Origin: Lamellibrachia columna
Taxonomy: Eukaryota; Annelida; Polychaeta; Sabellida; Siboglinidae
NCBI GenBank assembly: GCA_963662155.1
Contig: OY759270.1
Location: 50,593,303 to 50,657,302 of the forward strand
Length of the DNA stretch: 64,000 nt
Direction of reading: 5' to 3'
Below the pieces are notes generated by a model that worked only from the letters and a program-made list of their open reading frames with translations, was not told the origin of the DNA and searched no databases. Both the position numbers and the translations under genes were made by a program. The number at the start of each line of letters is the position of its first letter. The stretch's first letter is position 1. Shown here piece by piece: positions 11,157 through 23,250 of this stretch.

Positions 11157-11570
11157 ACATCAAAAACTGAATAATTTTTTTTAGCACGGTTTGACCTTCA
11201 TGTCACGCCGGATTGACGAAATGATGCATTCCGTTTCGTTAAATAGCCCACGTAACTTAACCACCGTGACACAACAACATGTGCTACTAATTTATCGATA
11301 CACATCTGGGGAATTGTCATTCTTTAAAGGTCACTCAGGTCAGCTTATTACCGCCGACAGCATTCCATGCAAGCCGTTGAAATGACACTTTGAATCAGTG
11401 TTACATTTCGAAAATTGCTGATGTTGGTGTACAACCTGAACTCATAATTATTGATGTTGTTTTACAATCTGAACTCGTAATTAAGCTTTTACAAATGAAT
11501 AAGTCTACTGGAAAGCATGCAAACATATTTAACCAACCTTCCTTGGGAGTGCAGATGTCGATAATAATAC

Positions 11571-11700
11571 CATACATGTTCATATTGGAGTGCTGTGTAC
11601 TTCTGTCGCAGCCGCATTTCTTGTTTAAACATTTCAGACCTTCCGAACAGTCAGTGTGACCGGAACACTTTTCGCCATATATGTCCGAAGCATGTAATAC
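11571..11700 (-). CDS. copy D: EB-like Cys-rich exon (5' border uncertain)
   Basis: Reading leftwards, the frame gives IYGEKCSGHTDCSEGLKC and then LNKKCGCDRSTQ. The Cys spacing C-x5-C-x5-C-x4-C-x-C is typical of EB/EGF-like extracellular modules. The frame ends at TAT G|gtatta, a possible phase-1 donor at 11,570. The best visible acceptor (cataG at 11,701) gives phase 0, which does not match the phase-1 donor of the preceding exon. Either a small exon is missing or the copy is damaged. The last Cys of the module is not seen. Confidence 0.5.
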
Positions 11701-11897
11701 CTATGTTAATATGAGGCCGCAATGCCACTTGCTAAGTACACAGAAAAGACCGATACATCAAATGTTAAAAATAGTACTCACAGAGCTTGCCACCCTTCAA
11801 TGTACGCACGCATGCCCATGTGCCTATGTATGTACAAATTATGCACACGCACACATGTATGTTCATCGACTGTATCATTATAGTTGTGCATACTCAC

Positions 11898-11996
11898 GAT
11901 TGAACCACGGTGCAACATTGTAAGGCACACACACCATCTTCTTGCACTCTCCTGCTTTGTATGTGCCTGGTATGTACTGTTCCCAGAGGATCATCA
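11898..11996 (-). CDS. copy D: Cys-containing linker exon (phase 1-1)
   Basis: On the minus strand the acceptor ...gattatgtgttgaag and donor gtgagt bound 99 bases, 33 codons in phase 1. The peptide includes WEQYIPGTYKAGECKKMVCV and ends YNVAPWFN. The exon and its upstream intron end match copy B: intron gattatattatgcag there versus gattatgtgttgaag here, and exon CSEHHMVCV versus CKKMVCV. Phase 1 agrees with the donor of the signal exon at 16,071. The 4-kb intron between them contains a LINE. Confidence 0.6.
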
Positions 11997-12336
11997 CTTC
12001 AACACATAATCAACTTGTACATGAATTCCTTTGAGTCATATATTCAAGATTCACGTATCGTTAACATAACATGGTGAATAATTGCTTTTCAAAATATCTT
12101 CTCACGGCAAAGTTGGGAAGGAGCATGGGAGAGGACAATTGTTTCTGGTAGCGTGTGCCAGCACGGGCCAACATGAATATAGATAAATGCTGTTTACTTA
12201 TAACGTAAATAGTTAGTTTGTGTTGAAAATATGCATTATTCAATAACTTATCACACATATTGAAACAATTTATATTTTTAAATTTATATATGCAGTATTG
12301 TATACTGGTAAGGGGTTAACTAAACGTCTTTGGATA

Positions 12337-15140
12337 ATAATAATTATAATTAGAGCACTTTTAGAGCGCCATGGATCCAGGTGACCCTGTTCAAAGGCGC
12401 TGACACAAACATAGTTAAAGACAGTCAATATTAAAAATAAATAAATAGATAAATAAATAAATAAAAACATAAACAAACATAGCAAATCCAAGTTCATAGA
12501 ACATAGCACTAAAAGTCGAATAAATTTGACAGTTAAGAATAATATGCGCGTTTAAGCAAGAGAGTTTTCAAGAGTCTTTTAAAGGTGTATAGAGAGTCAC
12601 ATTTTCGCATCTCATGGGGAAGTCTGTTCCACAGGCGAGGAGCAGCGATGCAGAAGGCACGATCACCATAATGGCGGAGGTGTGCACTGCGTACAGTCAG
12701 AAGAGAGTCTGACGAGGATCGCAACGTTCTGTAGGGTTGGTAGAACTGGAGCAGGTCTGCGATGTAGCTCGGCGCAAGCAGATGAAGGGCTTTGAACGTC
12801 ATCAGTACGACCTTGTACTCAATATAGTACCGGACAGGAAGCCAATGGAGAGTCTCTATGATGGATGTGATGTGGTAATAGCGACTGGCTCTGACCACAA
12901 TGCGAGCTGCCACATTCTGGACTCTCTGCAGCTTTTTAAGTAATTGATCAGGTACATTATAAAGGAGGCCAGTTCCATAGTCCAGCCTCGATATGACAAG
13001 GGGGTGAACCAGGAGTTCAGTGGCATGTTGGGTCAAGCAATCTCTTATGGAGCGAATCCGATGTAGGTGAAAGTATGCTACCTGGCACAGTTTCGACACT
13101 TGAGATTTCATGCTGAGTTCACTGTCAAACATCACTCCAATGTTGCGAGCGACGGCAGTAGGCTGGAGGATGCTGTCACCAATGACGACATCAGTCAGAC
13201 TGTGCTTGCTAGCCGAGCTTCAGTCTTATCGTCATTCAGCTGAAGACGATGATGAATCATCCATACTTTTAGTTTTCCCACACATGCTTGGATGCGTGCC
13301 AGTGCAGCCATCTCATCATTGGTGTCATTGAGCTCGGTGTAGTGATCACAAGCACTTCAGTCTTATCGACATTCAGCTGAAGACGATGATGAGTCATCCA
13401 TGCTTTTTAGTGCATGATCTACAGTGTCAAACGCCGCTGATAGATTAAGTAGGAACAGCAAGACACCCCTCTTGTTGTCCAGGGTCATGAGGATATCATT
13501 CTGGATTCACATCAGTGCAGTTTCAGTACTGTGATTCAGTTTATAGGCAGATTGGAATTTGTTCTGCAGATTGTTGCGCGAGACGTGGTCAATGAGTCTG
13601 TTCAGCACTACCCTCTCTGTCAACTTAGAGATAAAGGACAGATCAGAGACAGGTCGAACATTTTTCATGACATCTTTGCCCAATAAAGGATTCTTGATCA
13701 AAGGCGTCACAAGCGCAGCTTTCATTTTTGTCGGCACAATTCCTGTTGGCATGGACAAATTGACAATGTTTACTATTCTTGGTAGAAAACAGTCTAAATG
13801 TTCCTTCAGAAACCAGGTTGGCACAGGATCGAGTGAACACGACTTTGAGGGACTATTTTTGACCAGTCGTCTCCCCTCGTCTTCCGTTGCAGGCAAAAAA
13901 TGCTGAATATATCATCCACAGTGCATGGATTCTCATCTGGAGGTACGTAGTTGGGGTCTGCGTTGAGTGTCAAGTTCTCCTGAATCAGTCCGACTTTGTC
14001 CTGGAAGAATGCACTGAATCTGCTAGCCAGTTGTTCCAGTAAACACCCATCAGGTTTCTGGTTTGATCGACAGGGCGTTGACAACATTGTTCCTCTCCAG
14101 TTGCCGTCTCTTCTGCTTAGCCATCTTGATGTCACCACTGAACCAAGGAACTTTGGGTCGGACCGTGATTGTTCGTGTCGGAACTGGGGCATGCTTGTCT
14201 AATAGAGCTGACATGGTAGTGCCGTACTGCTCAAGAAGAATAGCTGCTAAGGTGGCAGAGTCAAGGCACAGGGTTGATGCCTCAATGTTGACTCGGAGCA
14301 TCTCTTTTTCTATGGCAGCATAATTCCAGTATTGCACTGAGTGTCGAAGCGGCTGGGGTTTTGGCATATGTAGACCACAATGGACAGTGCCATGATCTGT
14401 CAAGAAGTCAGATACAGTAGTCTTTGATACCAGATTGTCCGTTAATTTGGTGATAATCAAGTCTAATGTATGCCCATCCATGTGAGTGGGTCCCGACACG
14501 TACTGGCAGAGAGAGTGGTTCGAAAGGATGTCACGGAAGCGGGAAGCATCAGTGTTCAGTGGGTCCTCATAGTAGAAGTTGAAATCACCCAAAATCAGGG
14601 TGTTCTGAGATTTGACCATGTGGTGCTGAAGGAAGTCTTGGAATTCACTCAGAAAGAGGCCAACTGTGGACTTTTTGTTTCTTTTTGATGGCGGAGGGCG
14701 ATATATCACAGCCAGTTTCACTGTTGACGAAGCACTAAGTGTGACTTCCATGTTTTCGAACGAATTTGTTTTCCACGAAGGCTTTGTTGTTGGATTTGTG
14801 GACAATGGCAACTCTACCTCCTCTGGCTGTGGTGTTATTGTACTGTCTCCTCGAAACATGGGTAAACTTGTAGCCAGGAATTGTCAGGGCTCTGATTGTC
14901 TGGTCATCATCAAGAGTATTACGTAACCATGTTTATGTGAAGGCCACGATGTCAAAGCCGTGCTCGATAATTTATTAAGCATATGGTCATGGTACACAGC
15001 TTGCTCCGTTTGGTAGCACATACTTGGAGGTTCGAAGAATTGGGTCCAGCCTGTTGCCCCAGAAAATGCGTTGCAGGTCTGTTTCCGATGATCGGGTTGA
15101 CTTGTTGTTGGATCAAGCTGATTTTATGACATACGAACAA
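12337..15140 (-). mobile_element. CR1/L2-like LINE, 5'-truncated, polymerase core deleted
   Basis: Read leftwards: endonuclease pieces from 15,140; a long open stretch 14,859-14,050 with SQNTLILGDFNFYYEDPL, SGPTHMDGHTLDLIITKL and FLTDHGTVHCGL (Asp-Phe-Asn, Thr..Asp and Asp-His motifs of the exo-endonuclease); RT fingers 13,896-13,507 with SCSLDPVPTWFLKEHLD and KLTERVVLNRLIDHV; motif A LNLSAAFDTVDHAL near 13,440; then an abrupt jump to MTHHRLQLNVDKTEVL. The RT motif with the catalytic Asp-Asp pair is therefore missing. A second copy of the HHRLQLN segment lies at 13,210-13,300. The thumb and C-terminus are open at 13,135-12,533 (AAPRLWNRLPHEM). The 3' end carries gcgctctaaaagtgctctaa and an ATT tail near 12,340. 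Confidence 0.8.
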
Positions 15141-15509
15141 TTTATTGTATAATGATAATTATTATTTTTATATAAAATAAAACATTACCGTTCGTGTACT
15201 TGTGAATAATAACAATACGTAGTATGCATTTGCCACATACCTGATTTTACGACGATATATGACGATTTGTCCTCACTTGAGTTTCGATGTTACATCACTG
15301 TTCGTCGGGGATACAGTAGTTTATAAACAACTTTCGCAAATATATGAAACGCCAGCAGCTATTAGTATGAGTAGAATTGAAATGCAGACTAAAAAAAAAT
15401 CACTGATCGTATTACAGTCCCTATCATGGTAGTTATCTATACACCACTGTGGACACGTTACTATATGTCAACTATCTTTGCAACAAACATTTATAGCAAC
15501 ACGGTTGGC
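15141..15509. other. no recognisable gene
   Basis: AT-rich intronic-looking sequence of copy D between the LINE and a minisatellite. No module exon was recognised on the minus strand. Confidence 0.5.
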
Positions 15510-15705
15510 ATCTTGGTACGTTGACATGTTGGTATTTGGCAAGTTGGCATGTTGGTATGTTGGCATGTTGGTATGTTGGTGTGTTGGTATTTGGCCTGTT
15601 GGTATGTTGGTATGTCGGTATGTCGGCATGTTGGTAAGTTGGTATGTTGGTATTTGGCATGTTGGTATGTTGGCATGTTGGTATTTGGCATGTTGGTATG
15701 TTAAC
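15510..15705 (+). repeat. TTGGTATG / TTGGCATG minisatellite
   Basis: Words of ttggtatg, ttggcatg and tatttggc repeat with an 8-10-bp period for nearly 200 bases. Frames on both strands stay open because of composition only. Confidence 0.9.
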
Positions 15706-15825
15706 TAGTCCAGTGTCGATAGAATGATGTTCAGCTAGAGTTGGTTGAACGTATTCCTCAGTAGCTGTTACAATATTGTTTATATAGAAGTTCAACACGC
15801 GGTGTCCAAGATTCAGAAACTTTTG

Positions 15826-16016
15826 TCATCATCATCGTCCGTCGTCGTCATCATCGTTGTCGTCGTCATCATCATCAACAGCAACAACAACAACTTAATA
15901 ATAATAATTTTCGTCATCGTAATCATCATCATCGTCATCATTGTCATCAACAACAACAACAACAACATAATAATAATAATTGTGGTCATTGAAATAATCA
16001 TCATCATCATCACAAG
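15826..16016 (+). repeat. compound trinucleotide array (ATC/GTC/AAC/AAT)
   Basis: Mixed cat-cat-cgt, aacaac and aataat runs. It lies just inside the first intron of copy D, about 55 bases from the splice donor of exon 1. Confidence 0.85.
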
Positions 16017-16070
16017 TGTTGCTATGATTTCTGTCCGAGTAAATAGACGATGTTCGTGCCAGTAACTCAC

Positions 16071-16266
16071 TTTTCATGCAAATAAAGGGGAAACGTTGAT
16101 AGCCGATGTCGCAGCGGCACCTTCCCGACCTACACGTGTCGTACACGAAAGACAAGCCGTCGTCGACATCGCTGTCTGATCCATTTGTACACTCGCTGTC
16201 GAACGTTACTCTCCATGTAACAAGATAGAATAAGATTGCAAGATGGCAAATGGGCAACGACGCCAT
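16071..16266 (-). CDS. copy D: first exon, signal peptide plus EB-like module
   Basis: ATG at 16,266 opens MASLPICHLAILFYLVTW, a short polar start and a hydrophobic core with a plausible cleavage before DSEC. The mature part has SECTNG, VYDTCRSGRCRCDIGY and FPFICMK. The C..C-x4-C-x-C..G..C pattern is that of the second half of an EB/EGF-like module. The exon ends AAA A|gtgagt at 16,071, phase 1, fitting the next exon at 11,996. This is the clearest N-terminus of the family in the window. It predicts secretion or a type I surface protein. Copy D's stalk and TM exons were not found; they may be lost. Confidence 0.65.
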
Positions 16267-17109
16267 TGGCTTAGCGAGATCCTATCGAGATATATTTGTC
16301 AGCGTTGTGATTAAACACATTCACGCTGTGTCGCATTTTTGCTATTTTGTGTTCTTTATATCTATTTCTCCTGGTAACTTTGAGGTGACCAGGCGGAGGG
16401 ATCGACCTGCTTGACGCTCTCTGACAGACGGCCGTCCGGCATCTACATAATACTGAAACCATCAACATAATTACATTTTAGCAACTGATTTCTCTTACAC
16501 TCCCAACACTGGAAATATAATTGTTTTGAGTAATAATGGGCATCACGATAATGGGAAAGCCCATGCTACCTTTCGCGTACTTTGATTAGGACAAGTGGCC
16601 AGATTGGTATTCTAACCAGCGTCTTTAAAAACCGTCGCAAGGCGTATTTTAAGAGTGGATTCACGTTAAATCAGGAGGATTCATAGTAAACGTGGAGGTT
16701 TATCCGGCAAGGACCGATGAGTATCGAGAGATCGGAAAACTGGCCGTTTAGCCGACACGATTGCTAATAAGTACAAACGCTACTTGCGGCAGAAGGAGAA
16801 AACACGTGAATCATAGAGTATTTTGTAGAGCGCGGCCTTATTTCATGTTTAAAGTCATTGACGTACTACACACACACAACATTAATATATTACCTGAACT
16901 GTTGAACGTTTCACAGGATAATTAATTATCGTACATTGTTTTTGTTTACATATGCCAAAGTTGTACTTATCTGTAGAGACTTTCGCCAATCTTATCTATA
17001 CGGTTACCGCAGTACGAATGAGAATGACGTACTATTAGGATTACGTCATCGTAGACGTGTGGAAGGTCGTCGTTTCCTTCGTCTCAGTTGATCGCTGCTT
17101 CTGCCTTCC
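16267..17109. other. no gene; upstream flank of copy D
   Basis: Contains the presumptive promoter side of copy D. No obvious TATA box at a convincing spacing and no coding signal. Confidence 0.45.

Positions 17110-17177
<68 letters not shown>
17110..17177. repeat. (TA)n microsatellite
   Basis: About 34 uninterrupted TA units. Confidence 0.98.
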
Positions 17178-17179
<2 letters not shown>

Positions 17180-17397
17180 AAATAGCGGAAAGCAAGCAGG
17201 AACGCAATAAATGACAAACTTAAAACGCCAACAATATATATCCGGGATCAAGCAACTCCAGCTCACCATACCAACCAAAGTTACAGTTCACGCGGTTCCA
17301 CGAATATACATTTTGATTTACCAAAGCTGCATTTCAAGCTCACCTTCTAACGCAGTCCTGGGGCATAAACATGCAATTCATACGGACACAATAAACA

Positions 17398-17552
17398 CGG
17401 ACCTCCAACTCACAGTTCTAACTTATCGTAGCCGCAGTTCAAGGTCACCGCCATGCGCAGGAGGAATAAACAAGCGCCTCCAACTCACAGTGCTAACTTA
17501 CCGTAGCTGCAGTTAATGACCGCCGCCACCAACTACAGGAATAAACACGCGT
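17398..17552 (+). repeat. two tandem copies of a 76-bp unit
   Basis: The unit starting cctccaactcacag and ending gaggaataaacaagcg recurs with changes. A more degenerate third copy may precede it at 17,245-17,390. Confidence 0.6.
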
Positions 17553-18084
17553 TCTGCAATGAACATAAGTTAAAATTACGTTGCATGTTAATTTATTGAC
17601 AGATAAAAAATGTTTGGTTGTCACTGTAAGAAAAAAGTGTCATATTATATCGGTATTCGTAGGGTAACATAATAATATTAATCAAATGACGTTACGCTGT
17701 TATAATTAGTTATGTTTATCGTGGTCTATTGTGATCGGTGTGATTGTCAGCGGCTAATGGTCAGCGGCCTCTATACCGGTCAGTTGTGACGACGGACCCA
17801 TATCATTAAAATGCATTATAGAAACTGTGATAAACCTGTCGTGAGTAGAGAAATTTAAAATTATTGTGTGTATTTGCTGCCTCCCACTGAGAAATATGGC
17901 CCGCTAGATTCCTGGAACCATAACCAAAGTAAGCACACACAGCACAAGGAGGAAGTAAGTGAAAGTAGGTAATTGAAGTACCAGTATCATCCGACCAAAC
18001 ATAGAATCTGTATACAAGTAAGTGACATTCCAGATTTGTCTGCACTTACACGCTTTGCACGAAGCTGCACTCAGACATACCCGC

Positions 18085-18537
18085 AGTTCGAGGTTGCACT
18101 CAGAACTACCCGCACACTTTGTTTGAAGTTGCACTCAGAACTACCCGCACACTTTGTTTGAAGTTGCACTCCAACCTACCCGCACATTTTGTTCGAGGTT
18201 GCACTCAGAACTACCCGCACACTTTGTTCGAGGTTGTACTTAGAACTACCCGCACACTTTGTTTGAAGTTGCACTCAGAACTACCCGCACACTTTGATCG
18301 AGGTTGTACTCAGGACTACCGCACACTTTGTTCGAGGTTGTACTCAGAACTACCCGCACACTTTTTTTGAAGTTGCACTCAGAACTACCCGCACACTTTG
18401 TTTGAGGTTGTACTAAAAACTACCCGCACACTTTGTTCGAGGTTGTACTCAGAACTACCCGCACACTTTGTTAGAGGTTGCATTCAGAACTACCCGCACA
18501 CTTTGTTCGAGGTTGCACTCAGAACTACCCGCACACA
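18085..18537 (+). repeat. 35-bp minisatellite, about 13 copies
   Basis: The unit is gaggttgcactcagaactac plus ccgcacactttgttc. Units alternate gttcgagg and gtttgaag variants, and one unit near 18,320 has lost a base. Because 35 is not a multiple of three, the frame rotates and the open frames here are artefacts. Confidence 0.95.
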
Positions 18538-18829
18538 TATGTGTCATTATATAAATGTACCATGCAACACCAATTGTGCGAGTGGTTTTTAAAAAGTGTG
18601 TTTCCCTCTCGGTTCTTGACTTGTGTGCTGGTGTCTTCTGTGTGTAGTAAGGACCACCAAATTACTGCAGTTTGTGACACGAATCATGCCTACATACATC
18701 GGACATATAGGTGAGTGAAAGACTGGAGCAATGGACTGACCTAAAATGCTAACTGGCGTCGTGCAGGATAAAAAACCGGATGTGATACTATCGATGGTAT
18801 ATCTCAATGCATAATATACACTGTTGAAA

Positions 18830-21060
18830 GACATACTTACGCTTGAAGAACCCGAAAGAAAATACATATGCAGAGTTGTGCATATTGCTGTTAAGCCGCC
18901 TGAAGCTAAGTCTAAGACAATGGTGATCAGTGGGCGATTTAAATATTATAAACATGGACAGAAAGTGGGAGAGTCTGTTGTGGAGTGTGTCATCACATTT
19001 GAGCGTAAACTATGATTTGTGGTCTCAGAGTTAGATATGAGAATTTTCAGCGCAGATTGCTCATTGTGAAAAAACTGACGTTTCAAGTAGCCAGTGAAAC
19101 ACCCGTTGCCATGGAGCTGGCATATCAAAGTGAATTAGCATTTCGTACCCCTCCCACTACTGCCACGTCCATCACCATTGACACAGTGCACACAGTCAAT
19201 TCTGCGTCGAAGCATGGTGGAAGGAAGGATTTAACAGGATGGAGAAAAATAATCCTTCAAGAAAGTCGAATGTTGTCGTTGTGGCAGTCACCATGAAACA
19301 CAACGTTTTCCTTACAAGAAAAATGTGTGTAACAAGTGCAAAAATTGGTACATCTGGCAAGAAAATGTCATAGCAGCAAGGAGAACCATTCGCGTCAGCG
19401 AACACAACCGCTAACATTGATGAGCGCAGAACCGAAAATTGGGGTTTACACAGTGTGCAACTGTAATACTGAAAGCCCGTGTACGTGAATGTGGAAATGG
19501 ATACAGGATCGACAAAGTCGCTTATCTCTGAGTCGCTATACCAGTAACATTTGGCACAACGAACAGTATACAAAATTCTACGTACATTCCACGTACCTAC
19601 AACCACGAACATTGGGATTGTCACATATTGGGTGTAGCACATAATGGTCAGACAGCTCAGTCGTCAGAGTTTGTCAACAAGGGCGTCAAAGTTACTGAAG
19701 CTGAACTGGACCAACGCCTTCGCTGCTACAGCAAGTGAGAGCAGCTCGGTCAAGGCCGTGTTGGATAGGCACATCGAAGCATTCCGGCATGGAACTGGTA
19801 CAATCAAAGGCTACGAGGCGCATTTCTATGTGAAGGAGAAGACACAACCGAGATTCCACAAGGCAAGCCCGGTGCCATACGCAATACGAGAGAAAGCGAG
19901 AGCGGAGCTTACCAGATTATAAGACGAAGATTATTAGGAAGGTAGAGCACAGCGATTGGTCTGTTCACATAGTGGTCTTGTCGATATCTTACAAATCAGT
20001 GAGAACATGTGGATGCTTCAAGGTGACCACCAATCTGAATGTTGAACTGGAACAGTACCTGATAACCAACGTGGAAAATCATTAGCCGGGTGTAAAATGT
20101 TCAGTAAACTAGGTCTATCGCACGCATACCAGCAGTTGGAACTGGATGCCGAGTCACAACTATGTGACCGTGAATACCCACAGGGGAATATATCGTAACC
20201 GTATTCAGGGGCAATGGGGTATGCAGTGCTCCAGTTAACTTCCAGATCAGATCCAGCAGGGCATGGATCATGTCACGTGTTTCCTAGATGATGTCACATC
20301 TGACCAAGTGATGTTAGATTAACTTGCATGAATGGCACGTAGGAAGGGGCACACCAACATGTTTGTACGAAGCTACATCTGGTGGTCTTGAATGGATGCT
20401 GATATCGAGAGTACGGTGCAGAAATGTGCTATGTATCAGTCAGCGAGGAACCAACCAGCTGTGGTACCACTACACCCATGGCCATGGCCCGCACATGTAT
20501 GGCAGAGAATCCACATTGACTTTGCGAAAAAGTCTGGTGTGAACTCTCTGATCGTTGTTGACATCCATTCCATGTGGTTGGAAGTTATACCAATGAGGTC
20601 TACTATTGCAGGCAATACAATTGATGTGCTCAGGGGTTGTCTATCATGGTCTTCCGGAGGCGATTGCTTCTGACAATGGACATAAGTTCACGGCGCATGA
20701 AATCTAGACATTCATTGATATGAACGGCATCAAGCATACGCGAGCTGCTCCGTATCATCCAGCATCGAATATCATTGGTGGACGTTGTGTTCATACAGTG
20801 AAGCAGGGTCTTCGAAAACACTCCGCAGGAATCCATCTTTCTATAGAACATTGGCTTGCTAAGTTCCCGTTGCGATATCGTTGCACGTCACACTCCGTAA
20901 CCAGATTATCTCTGCCTGAACTATTCCTAAAACGCAGATTGCGAAATAGGTCTTGTCTACATGATCGTAGTGGTGTCAAATTTCGCGAACTGATCAGAGT
21001 GTTACAAATTGGCGGTATATATCGTAAAGTGCTGCCACCTATTGACAATCCAGACCTATG
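18830..21060 (+). mobile_element. Ty3/Gypsy retrotransposon, internal part, decayed
   Basis: Gag end about 18,935-19,150 (RFKYYKHGQKVGESVVE, then CGLRVRYENFQRRLL). Zinc knuckle about 19,274-19,350 (CGSHHETQRFP ... CNKCKNW). Protease motif DTGSTKSLISE at 19,500. RT start 19,700-19,920 (KGYEAHFYVKEKTQPRFHK, VPYAIREKARAEL). RT pieces KLGLSHAYQQLELDAES (about 20,105) and FLDDV (about 20,279). Integrase 20,392-21,058 with HPWPWPAHVWQRIHIDFA, ASDNGHKF and HTRAAPYHPASN. RNase H and most of RT are deleted. The zinc motif reads KCAMYQ with its second Cys lost, a TAG lies near 20,707, and the third catalytic acid of the integrase is replaced (NIIGGR). No LTRs were identified. Confidence 0.8.
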
Positions 21061-21309
21061 AACAAACATATACGCTTTTGTTTTACATTGGTGTCAAAAG
21101 TACTATCCACAAAAGATGCGCAACGCTGTATTGAAGTCAGTCTAAGATTTTTCGTTTGTTATGTTTTAATCGCTGCGTATGGTTGGTGTATCAAGCCGTT
21201 GCTCATGTTTGTGCAACTTGCTAAACACACACTGCCGTTGAACAGAATATATAATGTTATTTAATCATTAACGTGCTGATGTGGCTGGGGCTGACTGTTG
21301 AAGAAAAGT

Positions 21310-22050
21310 CCCTGACTTTCATCAGACTGTGTCGTATAATTATGTGCGAAATGTTGAGTCATGATACCGCTCAGACTTCCCGGCAGTGGCGCTACAAACC
21401 ATTTCACCACTGCAACTACTTACAATTAATGTGTAGATGCTACACATTCGGTACACTCCTAATTGTTGTCAAGAAATCTCTCAATATCAATTACATACAA
21501 TTGTTGATAGCGTTTCTACAATAACGTTCGTTTTTGTTTGAAACTATGTTACGCAGTCAAGTGCAATGTTACAATAGTGTAGCACACCGCTGCGTCAACT
21601 ACCTTCTACTACGGGGGTGGGGTGGTTGAGGTGCGGCGAGAGGGGTCATTTATGACAAATCTGAGTACGCAAGTGCGTTAGAAAAAGGACGTAAAAGTGT
21701 ATTTTACAAACGATGAAACGTTTTTGTGGGAAAGGGGTTTAAGAATTAGTTTTTTACTGCCAATCAAGGGGTGAGGTATAATTAAGGCACAGCCGTAGGG
21801 CAGAAGACGCGGTAACTGACACACCGATTTATTCCAGTGAAAACGTGCCTTATCTTGTCACATCTGACGTTAAGTTTAATACGACCCCCTATTGTATACC
21901 TATGTACTGACACGGGTGCCATTAACTCATGGGTGTGACCCGGGCTAGACCACTTTTGTTTCGAACTGAACACCGCACTAGTGAGACCACAGTTTAATGT
22001 CATGCCGATGGCCATGTTAACGTGTTGCGTGATTGTGGAAAAATTAAACT
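21310..22050 (+). repeat. dispersed repeat family R1 (partners 53.40-54.03 kb and 62.49-62.69 kb)
   Basis: Shared landmarks include ataccgctca, cagtggcgctac, aacgttcgtttttgtttgaa, ctactacgggg, tttatgacaaatctg, caccgatttattcca and gtgttgtgtgattgtgg-like endings. No coding domain was recognised. The family may be non-coding parts of a larger element. Confidence 0.7.
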
Positions 22051-22580
22051 ATCAAATATTCTTAAACTCCGACACCCATTGACACTATGGTATCAACGTG
22101 CAGAACGAGTATTGTTCTTTTAATTGTTTCACAAATGTAAAAACCACCAAAAACTGACAAATTTCGTAAATATATTATTACGCCTATTGGTATTTCAGGA
22201 AAATTACTACCAAAATCTACGTATCTCCAAATACTAGATATAAAGTATTTTTCATGTAGATATTATACTCCTGTAACAGAAATCAATCTGTGGCATTTTT
22301 TGTCACACTATCTTGGCAGCCATCTTGAAAATAATAAAAAGACTGTCAAATCACCATTTGCTGGAATCTACATCATTATACTGGCTTCTAAAACATACAT
22401 AATATTGATGTTGGTGGCAAGGCCTACATATTTCGGGACAGGAAATTTTATTATGACAAAGTAAAATTACTTTTAGATTTCAAGATTGCCGCCACGTTAT
22501 TTCTCGCTTGTTCTCGGTTTCAGTTTCTGATACCCCACCTTCTACTCGGCGAAGGCGGAGACGGTATCGCCTCGTCTTTC

Positions 22581-22910
22581 ATGATGAAAAGAAAGAACCC
22601 ATTCATGCGACTCAACTTCCTGGACATGATGAATTACCTCGCTCCGGGGTTCAGCTATGATAAGTATATGAAAGCGTACAGATGCGAGGTCACAAAATAT
22701 CATTTCCCATGCGAATACAAGGACTCTTTAGAGAAGCTAGATGACACCGGCCTTCCTCCGAAAGAAGTCTTCTACAGTCGAATGAAAAACGAGGGTATTT
22801 CCGACGAGGATTACGCTAGATTTAACAAGATTGCCATCCAAGCCAAATGCCCAGATGACAAGTGGACAAGGAAGCCATTGGCTTATCGAAAGTCATTGTT
22901 CATCTATGTG
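22581..22910 (+). pseudogene. fragment of protein-primed type B DNA polymerase (Polinton/adintovirus type)
   Basis: One open frame of about 110 codons with RLNFLDMMNYLAPGFSYDKY, HFPCEYKDSLEKLDDTGLPP and SRMKNEGISDEDYARFNK. These are recognisable blocks of the polymerase B carried by Polinton/Maverick elements and related adintoviruses. Only this internal stretch is present; flanking exonuclease and palm motifs are absent. The frame ends where minus-strand LINE sequence begins at 22,911. It is an old copy in the host genome with no expected activity. Confidence 0.65.
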
Positions 22911-23250
22911 TAACCCGCCCTCATGAGGTACGCGTTAACTTTGCTTTTAAACATATTCACGCCGCTAGCAGTTACACAATCTGTAGATAAGTTGTTCCAT
23001 TCATTAAATGTTCCTTGAGAGAACGAGTACTTCCTGTTATCCAATCTACACTGATCCTTTACTAATTCTACCTCATGTCCTCTATTTCTTCAATCTGATC
23101 TCCTCTTAACATTCTTGTCTCCAGGATTGTTAAACCACATTCTTTTAGGCACTCCTCATAACTAAGGACTCTCAGTTTTGGAATAATTTTAGTTGCTTAC
23201 CTCTGTATTCGTTCAACCGTATATATATATCCTTCTTACGGTATCCACGC
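22911..23250 (-). mobile_element. non-LTR retrotransposon 3' end, family L-a
   Basis: Minus-strand reading gives pieces of an RT C-terminus: KIIPKLRVLSYEECLKECGL, a middle EDMR stretch and KEHLMNG-like sequence, then gcgggttacac. A related fragment lies on the plus strand at 27,690-27,900, sharing caaggatcagtgtagattgg-like sequence and ending gggcgggttac. The element's 3' end cuts the polymerase B fragment. Confidence 0.65.

Noticed and set aside
15478..15798. Frames in the TTGGTATG minisatellite
   Set aside because: Repeat-driven open frames on both strands with no flanking coding support.
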